Origin: a virus
Virus record (IMG/VR): IMGVR_UViG_3300028590_000033
Span: 1 to 46,017 of that record
Direction: 5' to 3' (one strand)
DNA: 46,017 nt
In this document: in pieces, positions 1 through 7,421 of the stretch
How positions within the stretch are numbered: position 1 is the first letter of the stretch
Layout of the letters: the number at the start of each line of letters is the position of its first letter
Notes under the pieces: generated by a model
What the model was told of the DNA's origin: nothing
Seen by the model: the letters and a program-made list of their open reading frames with translations, nothing else
The model's database searches: none
Translations under genes and position numbers: made by a program

Positions 1-107
1 ATCTATAACAGATAGGGCACCCCCTCCCCCAGGGGTGGGGGTCGGGCCTGGTTAATTAAACGGTTGTTTTATACCCCCGGGGAGGGGGTGCCCTATCTGT
101 TATAGAT
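1..107. repeat. Perfect 29-bp inverted repeat (large hairpin)
   Basis: Bases 1-29 are the exact reverse complement of 79-107, separated by a 49-base spacer. The arms end in an A/T-rich stretch and carry a C5TC4 / G4AG5 core. Inside the spacer, 37-42 can pair with 73-78, which extends the stem after a bulge, and there is a TTAATTAA palindrome at 52-59. The plus strand also carries closely spaced G runs at 32-46. It lies just downstream of the small-terminase-like gene. It lacks the U-tract of a typical intrinsic terminator, so it could be a transcription barrier, a packaging or recombination site, or an RNA structure. The arms start at the very first base of the window. Confidence 0.85.
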
Positions 108-129
108 AGTGCTTAGCCCTTGATTCTAT

Positions 130-660
130 TCAAGAAAAAGGGTCATCAATGGGGATTGTTCGCGCCTCACCAGGGATAGCGGACTGGTCTGCCTCGAGGT
201 CCAGCTTGGCCTTGTTCATCGACTCAATACGCTGCTGCAACTGGGAGAAAGTCAGCTCATTTAGGGACTTGCCATCCTCGCCACCGGCTGGCGCGCGACT
301 GACGTACCCGGCACGATCCAGCAGAGAGTTAGACGCGGCGACGCGGGCCGTCTTAGGCGCGCTCTTGTCCCCTGCAATCTCCATCAACGTGGCCAGGGCG
401 ATGGCCGGCGCCTCAACAACAAGCTGCTGCGCCATACGCTGGCGTATTGCTTGGGCCACGTGGGGGCGGCTGATTATGTCAAATACCCCCCTCTCGCTGA
501 CGCCGGCCCCAATTCCTACATCTATTTTTGAGTGGCCCAAAATGATAAGAGCCACGACCCTAGCCTCAATATCCGTCAGCACTGCGGCATAAGCGGCGGC
601 ACCATTCTCCCCAGCAGGAACCGGCGGCAGGGCCAGCTTGTTGGCGTACGGCTGTGACAT
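130..660 (-). CDS. Putative terminase small subunit
   Basis: 176 aa. Residues about 30-63 look like a recognition helix-turn-helix, followed by the R-P-hxxAIR pattern typical of small terminases and a C-terminal helical region (about 75-165). Small terminases bind pac/cos DNA and hand it to the large subunit. The start is supported by a GGAGG ribosome site just upstream (around 664-669). It is the only minus-strand gene in the left 22 kb. If the molecule is circular it lies upstream of the tailspike and the large terminase on the same strand, where a small terminase would be expected. The family assignment rests on fold-like motifs and context, not close sequence recognition; another HTH DNA-binding protein is possible. 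Confidence 0.6.
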   Translation of the reverse strand: MSQPYANKLALPPVPAGENGAAAYAAVLTDIEARVVALIILGHSKIDVGIGAGVSERGVFDIISRPHVAQAIRQRMAQQLVVEAPAIALATLMEIAGDKSAPKTARVAASNSLLDRAGYVSRAPAGGEDGKSLNELTFSQLQQRIESMNKAKLDLEADQSAIPGEARTIPIDDPFS

Positions 661-1330
661 AGACCCCTCCTTAATCCCAGGTGAATCCTACGCCAAACCC
701 CGCGCCGCCATCCACCACCGCGACAACCCACTAATTCCATTGAGAATTTCCCGGTGCAACAAGTTTTACTCCCTAGTCAAAACCATCTAACCCACTGATC
801 CGTTTGAGTTTTTCCACCACTGAAACTATTGCAAATCAACACTACTGTCTAATTAACATTTTAACTCTTTGTTTTTCTTATATTTTTCTATCTTTCTATA
901 TCTTCCAATATAAAATAGAGTTTTACGCCAAGAGATACTTTCCATAAATCCGGGCGCGGAGTTAATTACCTCAAAATTAAAGCTCGATTTTCCCTGAGCC
1001 ATGGCCACTCACCAAAATCTTCCGCCAAGAAACTTGAAACGAATATAGCGAATATAGTAAAGCCAGAATCGACCTGACAAATCAATGACTTAGCCTTTCC
1101 AATTAGACAGTCCTGTTGATTAGCGCCGTCCGACTACTGGAATTCATCATACATATCAGGCACTTAACCCCGTTCCACCACCCCTGATCCCGGCCCTATA
1201 TAGTAAAGTACAATTATTTATCACACAAAACCGTTAATTCTGTCCCCTTTTATCAATGACAAACCCCTTGACGCCGTAAGACACTATCCACCGCAGTACA
1301 GATTCACCCACGAACCCGCGAGGCCCGCAA
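661..1330. promoter_or_regulatory. AT-rich divergent control region
   Basis: 670 bases without a credible gene between the divergently oriented small terminase gene and the first early gene. The middle (about 830-1250) is far more AT-rich than the rest of the window. It holds a tandem 9-mer CGAATATAG (1040-1057), two copies of ATATAGTAAAG (1052-1062 and 1198-1208), a TATTGCA half-site at 827-833 overlapping a possible -35 TTGCAA, and a TTGACG at 1268-1273. No single promoter can be assigned confidently. It is the natural place for early and late promoters and possibly a replication origin. Confidence 0.55.
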
Positions 1331-1951
1331 ATGCACAAGCTCCCCGACGTTTATATCTTCGTTACCGCCGACCACGTTTCGGCGGCGCACCGGCGCGTCA
1401 ATGAACTTTACCGTTGCAGCCAGGATCGCTTTGACGGGCGTTGGTTCGCTTCCGGCATGGGTGGCTGCAGCAAGGGCGCGGACACTCCGGTCAACGCGAC
1501 CATGGGCCTGTTGTTCGACCACGCTTGCCAGCTGGCGGCCCTGCACGTCATGCCCGCCGGTGCGTTTGAGCTGCTGTTTGCTGGCATCGCCGCCGCTGTA
1601 GACGCGATCCGTGATGCCGCGTTCGCAGAGATTCCCGCGTTGTGCGATGCCATAGACGCGCACCTGCAAGCCGGTGACTGTCGCATGTTCATCGCCGCCG
1701 GTCTGCCCGCTATCGCCGATGCTGCCGCCTGCGCCGCTGCTGAGCGTATGACGGCGGATATGGAGCGCGAGGCGCACGAGGACGGCGGGAGCATTCGAAG
1801 CGTCAACGGCGCAGCGTTTCAGGTTCACGAGGACGCTTACTGTGTCTCTGTGCATCTGTATCACACGCCCCAGAATCCATACTGCACGCGTGAACACTTC
1901 GTAATCATCGCCGCGCGCGCCATTGCCAATGAAGCACGGGCGGCCCGCTAA
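1331..1951 (+). CDS. Hypothetical protein, first early gene
   Basis: 206 aa, not recognised. The centre (residues about 60-140) is very alanine-rich and helical with few charges; the C-terminus has a histidine/tyrosine-rich stretch. A GCGAGG stretch at 1318-1323 could act as a weak ribosome site. As the first gene behind the AT-rich control region it is probably among the earliest and most strongly expressed, a position where phages often carry host-takeover or anti-defence genes; that role is inference. Stop TAA lies one base before the next ATG. Confidence 0.65.
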   Translation: MHKLPDVYIFVTADHVSAAHRRVNELYRCSQDRFDGRWFASGMGGCSKGADTPVNATMGLLFDHACQLAALHVMPAGAFELLFAGIAAAVDAIRDAAFAEIPALCDAIDAHLQAGDCRMFIAAGLPAIADAAACAAAERMTADMEREAHEDGGSIRSVNGAAFQVHEDAYCVSVHLYHTPQNPYCTREHFVIIAARAIANEARAAR

Positions 1952-1952
1952 C

Positions 1953-2384
1953 ATGAATCCCCACAACCAAACCCCCAAGGGTTGGCACTACTCAGGCGAT
2001 TGCAATCTGGAGCATGGCGGTATGTTTTACCGCCTAGACGAATACGCCAATGGTTATGTCGATTGCGTCAAAGTCACCCCTTGCAGCGACGCGGGCGCAG
2101 AGGATAACCGCTACTGGATCGAATCCGGTTGCGTCAATCTTCAGCCGCTAGACGAGGCGAAGGCTATGCAGGAGTACAGCTTGCCGGAACTCCCAGACGC
2201 GGAAAGCCTGCGGCATATGCGAGTCGATTACAGCGCCAACTACTACGGGGTTGAGGTTAGTGAGTCGCTTGTCCTGCAAATCGGACCGGACCAGGAGTCG
2301 CGCGAATCGGTGGCCGCCGACCGCAAGGTCCGCGCGGGGACGGACCTTGCTAAGTACGTCGTCCGTAACTTCCTGGTGCGCTAA
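1953..2384 (+). CDS. Hypothetical early protein
   Basis: 143 aa, not recognised. Soluble, acidic, rich in tyrosine and asparagine. The ATG at 1953 follows the previous stop by one base; an in-frame ATG at 1923 would overlap the upstream gene by 29 bases and is less likely. Confidence 0.6.
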   Translation: MNPHNQTPKGWHYSGDCNLEHGGMFYRLDEYANGYVDCVKVTPCSDAGAEDNRYWIESGCVNLQPLDEAKAMQEYSLPELPDAESLRHMRVDYSANYYGVEVSESLVLQIGPDQESRESVAADRKVRAGTDLAKYVVRNFLVR

Positions 2385-2387
2385 CCA

Positions 2388-2546
2388 ATGACCGACCTTG
2401 AATTCATCGGTGCAGTCGTGATCCACGCGCTAGGCGTTGCCTTGCTCGCTGGATTCGCGGGCGCATGCCTGCACGATTACCGGATCATGCGCGCAGAACG
2501 CGCACGCCGTGCTAAGTACCGCCAGCTTTGGGAGGCTACCCCGTGA
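2388..2546 (+). CDS. Small membrane protein
   Basis: 52 aa. It has a short acidic start, one hydrophobic segment (about residues 6-28) and a strongly basic C-terminal half with repeated R/A pairs, so one membrane span with a cytoplasmic tail is likely. It starts three bases after the previous stop and its TGA overlaps the GTG of the next gene. No family recognised. Confidence 0.5.
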   Translation: MTDLEFIGAVVIHALGVALLAGFAGACLHDYRIMRAERARRAKYRQLWEATP

Positions 2547-2644
2547 CCGATTCCGAACTACTCGCCCTCGCGCAAGCCGCTGTAACCCTGCGCGCCCTTG
2601 AACAACACATAGCCCGCATGATCCTGCGCGGGCTGGGAAATTGA
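2543..2644 (+). CDS. Very small helical protein
   Basis: 33 aa from GTG, sharing GTGA with the upstream stop. It is predicted to be a single amphipathic helix rich in Leu/Ala. Supported only by the overlap pattern and by filling the gap between flanking genes. Confidence 0.35.
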   Translation: MTDSELLALAQAAVTLRALEQHIARMILRGLGN

Positions 2645-2648
2645 ACTG

Positions 2649-2846
2649 ATGAACATGCGCAAATGGTCTGCCGCCAAGCTGGCAAAAGAGGCATGCTTCG
2701 CGCGGGCTTGCCGTGAAGACTCTCCCGAATCATCGGATTGGGCCGACAGAGTAGAGGCGGAAGTCACCCGCCGCTATGGGTCCAGCCCCTGCCCCGAATG
2801 CCAGCGCAGCAACGGCCCGCACTATCGCGGCAAGTGTGAACACTGA
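2649..2846 (+). CDS. Small zinc-ribbon-like protein
   Basis: 65 aa (an alternative ATG lies two codons in). The C-terminus has CPEC (residues 48-51) and a final KCEH, which together could bind one zinc. Residues 1-40 are helical and charged. Function unknown. Confidence 0.5.
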   Translation: MNMRKWSAAKLAKEACFARACREDSPESSDWADRVEAEVTRRYGSSPCPECQRSNGPHYRGKCEH

Positions 2847-2856
2847 GGGATCGACA

Positions 2857-3072
2857 GTGGACCTATCCAGCATCCATGACATGTTCTGCCGCCTCACAAA
2901 CCTAGAGCCCGGCAGCACCGAACGCACGCGCACGCGAGAGCAACTGAAAGCCAATGATCCTGCCGGATTGGTGTACGCGAAAGCCTGCGCGACTCGCTAC
3001 GTTGAATTCGGCAAAGGCAACGCTCGCGACTGTGCGCGCAAGCTGTTGGCCGCTATCGAAGCACAAGCCTGA
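2857..3072 (+). CDS. Hypothetical early protein
   Basis: 71 aa from GTG. This start is chosen because GAGGGA sits six bases upstream (2845-2850); an in-frame ATG at 2776 would overlap the preceding gene by about 70 bases. Charged, helical, with two Cys; not recognised. Confidence 0.5.
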   Translation: MDLSSIHDMFCRLTNLEPGSTERTRTREQLKANDPAGLVYAKACATRYVEFGKGNARDCARKLLAAIEAQA

Positions 3073-3127
3073 TTCACCCCCGTACCCGAATATCCGCTGT
3101 ACCCACGAACCTAGCGAGGAAACGCAA

Positions 3128-3673
3128 ATGTACTACCACAACACTGTTACCGGTGAAGCGTACGAACTCCACTACGCGCCGACCGATCCGAACTGGATCA
3201 AGGTCAGCCGCGCGAAGTTCAAGCCGCTGCGCGCGGCCTACTGCGCGGCGGAATTGCGCAAGCTGCTTAAGCCGGGCGATACCGTGCATTGCATCATCCG
3301 TAGCGTCTCGCGGTCGGGCATGTCGCGGGTTATCTCCCTGTACGTGAAGCAAGGCGACGACATGCGGAATATTGATTCCTTGGCGTGCGATGCCATCGGA
3401 TCGGACGTTTACCCCTTGGGTCGCGACGGCCTGAAGGTCGGCGGTTGCGGAATGGATATGTGCTTCGCGGTCGTCTACCACCTGTCTCGCAGGCTGCTCC
3501 CTGATGGATTCGGGGTTGAAGGCGATCATCCGACGCGCGGCAAACTTCGCCCTGTATCCCGCGAAGCCGCTGCGAAGATGGTCGCCCTAGGCTGGACGTT
3601 CAGGGGCCGCAACGGGGACGCCAGCGGCTGGGACGATGACGGCGGATACGCCCTGCGCCACAACACCCTATAA
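3128..3673 (+). CDS. Hypothetical early protein
   Basis: 181 aa. The ATG has GAGGA upstream (3116-3120). Notable segments are a basic S-x-S-x-S-G-M-S-R stretch near residue 60, a G-G-C-G-M-D-M-C segment near 100 and a C-terminal W/G/D-rich tail. The shape (mixed alpha/beta, one domain) resembles small phage proteins annotated only as hypothetical. It is set apart from its neighbours by longer leaders with repeated CCCGAA stretches. Confidence 0.6.
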   Translation: MYYHNTVTGEAYELHYAPTDPNWIKVSRAKFKPLRAAYCAAELRKLLKPGDTVHCIIRSVSRSGMSRVISLYVKQGDDMRNIDSLACDAIGSDVYPLGRDGLKVGGCGMDMCFAVVYHLSRRLLPDGFGVEGDHPTRGKLRPVSREAAAKMVALGWTFRGRNGDASGWDDDGGYALRHNTL

Positions 3674-3738
3674 CCCGAACCTCTCCCGAACCCGAATCAC
3701 CACTGAACCTAAGCACCACTGTCCAAGGGGACAACACC

Positions 3739-4587
3739 ATGAAGACCACGAAAGAAGCATTCAAGGCATTGCGCCGCGCATATCCGACGTTCAACGCCTC
3801 CCACGCTATCGCGCAGGCCCGCGAAGCGTTGTCCGATGCCTTCAGCGATAAGCGCCCTGTGCATCGCGTCGCGCGCTACGGATACACGGCAGAGGGCGCG
3901 CCCTTCGGGGGTCGGGCCTTCACTGTCGGCGCCTACTCCCTCGTATGGGTGGAGCGTCCGGAGTATCACGGCATGCGGGACTGCGGCGACGCGCACAAGC
4001 TGACGCGCCTGGGTCATACCGGGTGGTACATCGACAGTGAAGGGCGCGAGACCGCTACGCCGTGCGTCTATCGCTGGGGACGCTTCTACATCCCGGCAAT
4101 CCGCGACCCCCACAATACCGGGCCGGTCATGTTGGCATGGGAGGATCGGGTTTTGTGTCGCGATGCTTCCGACGAACAGGACTCCGACAACACCACGTTG
4201 CGCGACTGCGCCCGCGCGGCCGACGGCGCGGCGGAGGCTTACGGCGAAAACTGCCGCGAATACTCCGATGCATGGGAGGCGGGCAGTCAGTACGCGCGGG
4301 AAGGCGAGGAAATGCAGACGCTACGCAAGGAAGCGCGCGAGCTGATCGCCGACATGCGTAAGGCGCAGGATTTCAAAGACGCGACCCCGACTATCTGCCG
4401 GACTCTGCGGTCTGCCGTGTCCGGTCTGCTGGCGCAGATTCAGGAATGCCGGGAGAAGCGCGCAAAGCTGGCGGCAGGCGAGCACGTGGCCGATTACCTG
4501 CCGGGGTTCTACACAGGGGACGCGCGCCTTCAAGCCGCACTCAATGACGGCGCCGGCTGCAACGTTTTCACGATCAAGGGAGCCTAA
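3739..4587 (+). CDS. Hypothetical early protein with coiled coil
   Basis: 282 aa. The N-terminal half (to about 140) is mixed alpha/beta with many aromatics; residues about 150-250 are rich in Ala, Glu, Arg and heptad-like, suggesting a coiled coil. Not recognised. AAGGGGA at 3724-3730 serves as the ribosome site. The 65-base leader contains three near copies of CCCGAAC. Confidence 0.6.
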   Translation: MKTTKEAFKALRRAYPTFNASHAIAQAREALSDAFSDKRPVHRVARYGYTAEGAPFGGRAFTVGAYSLVWVERPEYHGMRDCGDAHKLTRLGHTGWYIDSEGRETATPCVYRWGRFYIPAIRDPHNTGPVMLAWEDRVLCRDASDEQDSDNTTLRDCARAADGAAEAYGENCREYSDAWEAGSQYAREGEEMQTLRKEARELIADMRKAQDFKDATPTICRTLRSAVSGLLAQIQECREKRAKLAAGEHVADYLPGFYTGDARLQAALNDGAGCNVFTIKGA

Positions 4588-4591
4588 CGCC

Positions 4592-5056
4592 ATGCGCAAG
4601 TCAGTCAAACAGTTTATCCAAGCCTGTGAAGCGGGCAACACTTCTGCCGCTGCTATCTTGGGCATGCGTCGCACCCTCAAGTGGTCGGCGACGGACGAAG
4701 AGTTCCAGGCGGTAGTCGCGGCAGTCGAGAAGCACAAACCGGCTGTACCGGCGGCGCAGTGTGAAGAGGGGCGCGCGTGGCTCTTGAATCGCTCCCTGAA
4801 AAAGAACGGCGAGCCGCGAAAGAATCCCCTCATCCGGGCGCCTGAGTCGCTGGCCATCATTCGCGGCGCCTACTGCGCGCGTCTGATCGGCTGGGATGAG
4901 GTTTACCGGGGGCGCCGGTCCGACGGTCGCGGTATCTCCGATTGGTTCCCGATCTACCGCTACGAAATGGCGGGAGGCGCACATTTCGACTACTCCCCCC
5001 GTAGCTGGCAGTCGGGGCGGAAAACGGAAATTTACGGATGGGGGAATGGGGCATGA
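4592..5056 (+). CDS. Hypothetical early protein
   Basis: 154 aa. The ATG at 4592 follows the previous stop by four bases; longer in-frame starts would overlap the upstream gene. Basic N-terminal half, tyrosine/tryptophan-rich C-terminus. Its TGA overlaps the next ATG (ATGA). Not recognised. Confidence 0.55.
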   Translation: MRKSVKQFIQACEAGNTSAAAILGMRRTLKWSATDEEFQAVVAAVEKHKPAVPAAQCEEGRAWLLNRSLKKNGEPRKNPLIRAPESLAIIRGAYCARLIGWDEVYRGRRSDGRGISDWFPIYRYEMAGGAHFDYSPRSWQSGRKTEIYGWGNGA

Positions 5057-5535
5057 ACACTAGCGAACATATCCTGCGCGGCATGGCGCTCGCGTTCTTC
5101 GCATCGGCATGGGCCGACGCTGAAGAGGAAGCCGGACAGGCGAAGGGCGGGGAGATCATGGATAGGATTCCGGGCGACATTGACCCGGCCGCCCTCTCTG
5201 CGGCGCGCACGCTCTACATGCAAATGGAACAGGCAAACAAGAAAATCTTGTCTTTCCTCTACGCCGATTGCACTGCCCTGGACGCGGCAGGCGCCGACCG
5301 GCAGCTATCGCCAGAACTCTTCGGGCACTACTGCGCCATGCAGGCGATGGGCCACGGCGTCGGCCTGGAATCGTTCGGGCGTGCCGTGCGCGACAACGTG
5401 ACGGTGCCTTACGTGGAATTCGGCTCCCACTCCCTGGAGCGCGATTACTTTGAGGCGCATGACGCTGAACCGGAAGAGCACGCGGCCGATTGCCACTGGC
5501 ACTCAGGGAGTGCCTGCAACTGCGCCACCGACTGA
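5053..5535 (+). CDS. Hypothetical early protein
   Basis: 160 aa, started by the ATGA overlap with the upstream gene. Mainly helical and acidic; the C-terminus has a His/Cys cluster (ADCHWHSGSACNC) that could bind a metal. No family recognised. Confidence 0.55.
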   Translation: MNTSEHILRGMALAFFASAWADAEEEAGQAKGGEIMDRIPGDIDPAALSAARTLYMQMEQANKKILSFLYADCTALDAAGADRQLSPELFGHYCAMQAMGHGVGLESFGRAVRDNVTVPYVEFGSHSLERDYFEAHDAEPEEHAADCHWHSGSACNCATD

Positions 5536-5539
5536 CCCT

Positions 5540-5567
5540 CTGCTGAACCTTCAACCCTACTGGAGCA
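5540..5567 (+). repeat. Duplicated leader element, copy 1
   Basis: 28 bases matching 5988-6015 at 26 positions. It carries the GGAG ribosome site of the gene starting at 5576. The copies flank two small genes, suggesting a past segmental duplication or insertion of a gene pair with its leader. Confidence 0.7.
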
Positions 5568-5575
5568 TATAAGCC

Positions 5576-5743
5576 ATGAACACCGAACACCTGAATGCGG
5601 CTGCGCCCGACTTGCTCGCCGCCCTTACCCTGTTGGTCGAGTTCCGCGACGGGTACGGTACTGACTTTGACCACGCTGACGCGGATGCCTATTTCGCGCA
5701 GGCGCGTACGGCCATCGCCAAGGCTAAAGGGGAATCCCTGTGA
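5576..5743 (+). CDS. Small hypothetical early protein
   Basis: 55 aa, acidic and helical, preceded by the duplicated leader with GGAG eight bases or so upstream. The stop overlaps the following GTG (GTGA). Its pattern (leucine-rich helix, then D/Y-rich linker and helix) is common among tiny phage proteins, function unknown. Confidence 0.45.
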   Translation: MNTEHLNAAAPDLLAALTLLVEFRDGYGTDFDHADADAYFAQARTAIAKAKGESL

Positions 5744-5994
5744 GCGCCACCGCCCGCGACTACAGGCGCGTATCCCAGGCCATCCGCAACGCGCGCCCTA
5801 CCCCGCACTCCACCGGACCGGTTGACCCCTACGGCAGCATATCCGGCGGGGCCGCGCACGCCGTGTGCGACCGCATCGCCTTGGAGCTGGCGGACCACTT
5901 CGCAGAGACGAACGAAAAGTTCAAGCGTGACATCTTCCTGCGCGCCTGCGGCTGCAAAGGCGTCCAGGTGCCCGCTGACCCGACAACCTGCTGA
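5740..5994 (+). CDS. Small hypothetical early protein
   Basis: 84 aa from GTG, coupled by the GTGA overlap. It has a central helix and a Cys-rich C-terminal stretch (CGCKG ... C). Its stop lies inside the second copy of the duplicated leader. Confidence 0.5.
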   Translation: MSATARDYRRVSQAIRNARPTPHSTGPVDPYGSISGGAAHAVCDRIALELADHFAETNEKFKRDIFLRACGCKGVQVPADPTTC

Positions 5995-6015
5995 ACCTTC
6001 TACCCTGCTGGAGCA
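5988..6015 (+). repeat. Duplicated leader element, copy 2
   Basis: Matches 5540-5567 at 26 of 28 bases. It contains the stop codon of the upstream gene and the GGAG ribosome site of the gene starting at 6022. Confidence 0.7.
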
Positions 6016-6021
6016 ATCAAC

Positions 6022-6399
6022 ATGGCAAAGAAACTCCCCTTCAAGCTGCCCGTAAGGCTTGAGGTAAACGGCGATAAAGCCCCTATCGTCTTGTGCGCGG
6101 CCGATATGGAACTCATTGCAGAACTACACGGCGCAACGCGCGCAGAGGCGGAGGCGATTCGCGACGCAATCAACGTGCTCCCGAAACTGCGCCGCGCGTT
6201 GCTCAACGCTTCCGGCGCCCTGGACGCTGTGTCGCATGAAGTCGGACAGATGGAAGGTCTTTTCGACGACAAAGACGGCAACACAGCCGCGGCTAAAGAA
6301 GCGGCGCAGCAATCACAGGCAGAGGTGGACCGTGTCCTGTCGCAATCCATCATGCGGAATATCCGTGAACAGGAAGCCCGCAAGGGCAATCACATCTAA
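6022..6399 (+). CDS. Hypothetical early protein
   Basis: 125 aa, ribosome site GGAG in the duplicated leader. Residues 1-30 look like beta strands; the remainder is helical and coiled-coil-like with an acidic centre. Last gene before the internal promoter at 6405, so it may end a transcription unit. Not recognised. Confidence 0.6.
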   Translation: MAKKLPFKLPVRLEVNGDKAPIVLCAADMELIAELHGATRAEAEAIRDAINVLPKLRRALLNASGALDAVSHEVGQMEGLFDDKDGNTAAAKEAAQQSQAEVDRVLSQSIMRNIREQEARKGNHI

Positions 6400-6404
6400 A
6401 AGGC

Positions 6405-6434
6405 TTGACTTCCGTATTGCACTGAATGCAATAT
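6405..6434 (+). promoter_or_regulatory. Promoter with overlapping 19-bp operator
   Basis: TTGACT (6405-6410) and CAATAT (6429-6434) are spaced by 18 bases. The inverted repeat TATTGCACTGAATGCAATA (6415-6433; 7-bp perfect arms, 5-base centre) fills the spacer and overlaps the -10. It sits 39 bases before a Cro/YdaS-like gene, the usual layout of an autoregulated repressor. Confidence 0.65.
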
Positions 6435-6472
6435 CCGACTCTAGCCCCTACCTGCTTGCGCCCCCGTCCAAA

Positions 6473-6778
6473 GTGAAAAACCATACTCCGCTCTATACCC
6501 CCGGTCCCGATTCCAAGTCCCTGCCGGACTGCCAGGCGACGCGGCTGCTGGCGCTGCTGGGTGATCCCTACGCCGTGGCCAAGGCGCTCAAGATCAGCGC
6601 CCCGACGGTCTATCGCTGGACCTATGCGATCGCGGACCAGGGCACTGGCGGGGTGGTGCCTTTCGATCGCATGCCGCAAATCAAGCGCCTCGCGCGCAGG
6701 CAAGGGGTCATCATCCCGGCTGAACTGCTCATCCCGGGCGAGCGCGTCAAGAAGCGTTCAGCGAGGGCCGCGCGATGA
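6473..6778 (+). CDS. Cro/YdaS-like HTH regulator
   Basis: 101 aa from GTG; the reading frame is open further upstream but no better start lies between the promoter and this codon. Residues 33-52 form a clear helix-turn-helix (AVAKALKISAPTVYRW), followed by the proline/isoleucine pattern near residue 80 seen in YdaS/Cro-like proteins. The C-terminus is basic. No protease or dimerisation domain of the CI type is present. It is likely to bind the inverted repeat at 6415-6433 and repress its own promoter and possibly the site at 14432. It shares a LARRQG motif and spacing with the repressor at 22564. The stop overlaps the next ATG. Confidence 0.7.
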   Translation: MKNHTPLYTPGPDSKSLPDCQATRLLALLGDPYAVAKALKISAPTVYRWTYAIADQGTGGVVPFDRMPQIKRLARRQGVIIPAELLIPGERVKKRSARAAR

Positions 6779-6927
6779 TCCTCAGAATCGTGTGCGCGCT
6801 TGTGCCTCTTGTTGTCGTCATGCAAGCGGTCTATGAACACCATCTGTGGTGCGCTGCCGCCATGGCGGTTCTGAACCTCCTGGGGTTTGTCGAAGGCTAT
6901 TGGCGTTGCTCGGAGAAAACATCGTGA
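6775..6927 (+). CDS. Small two-span membrane protein
   Basis: 50 aa. Two hydrophobic segments (about 2-18 and 26-41) joined by a short E/H/W-containing loop. Starts on an ATGA overlap with the regulator and ends on a GTGA overlap with the resolvase. Role unknown; superinfection exclusion is one possibility. Confidence 0.5.
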   Translation: MILRIVCALVPLVVVMQAVYEHHLWCAAAMAVLNLLGFVEGYWRCSEKTS

Positions 6928-7418
6928 CCCCCCGCACCATCTACGCGGGCGCGGACCCCGGCCTGTCCGGCGCTATCGCTTTTTTCGAGCCGGTCAACGC
7001 GGGCAAGCTGGTCATCTACGACATGCCGACGCTACCCATCCGGCGCAATGACAAGGATAAGCGCGACATCGACCTGAAGCTGTTGGCCCGGATCGTCGAG
7101 CCCTACGGCCCGTTCGTCGCCCGCGCCCTGGTCGAGCAAGTCAATGCGATGCCGGACCAAGGCATCACCAGCGCCTTCACGTTCGGGCGCGCCTTCGGGA
7201 CCCTGGAAATGGCCTTGGCTTTTGCGGGCATGCCGATCGAATACATCGCCCCGGTGAAGTGGAAGCGGATGTATGGCCTCAGCAGCGATAAGGACGCCTC
7301 CCGCGCCTTGGCCATCCTGCGCTTCCCTAACTACGCCGAGCTATTCAAATCCGCGGGCGACGATGGTCGAGCCGAAGCCGCGCTGCTGGCGTTCTACGCA
7401 TCGAAAATGGAGGCCTGA
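6924..7418 (+). CDS. RuvC-like Holliday junction resolvase
   Basis: 164 aa from GTG (start fixed by the GTGA overlap). The N-terminus IYAGADPGLSGAIAFF is the RNase H-fold beta hairpin of RuvC with catalytic D11; E71 (in VEQV) and the D146-D147/E151 cluster supply the other acidic metal ligands. RuvC-type enzymes cut four-way DNA junctions; in phages they debranch replicative DNA before packaging. Length is typical for phage RuvC-like proteins. It is separated from the replication block by 6 kb of small genes. Confidence 0.85.
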   Translation: MTPRTIYAGADPGLSGAIAFFEPVNAGKLVIYDMPTLPIRRNDKDKRDIDLKLLARIVEPYGPFVARALVEQVNAMPDQGITSAFTFGRAFGTLEMALAFAGMPIEYIAPVKWKRMYGLSSDKDASRALAILRFPNYAELFKSAGDDGRAEAALLAFYASKMEA

Positions 7419-7421
7419 ACC

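Noticed and set aside
1-107. Telomere-resolution site as in N15-like linear prophages
   Set aside because: There is no protelomerase-sized enzyme; the integrase is an ordinary 347-aa tyrosine recombinase, and the palindrome has a 49-base spacer rather than a near-continuous dyad.
149-592. Plus-strand 147-codon frame opposite the small terminase
   Set aside because: Antisense shadow; the minus frame has a ribosome site, HTH pattern and a natural stop.
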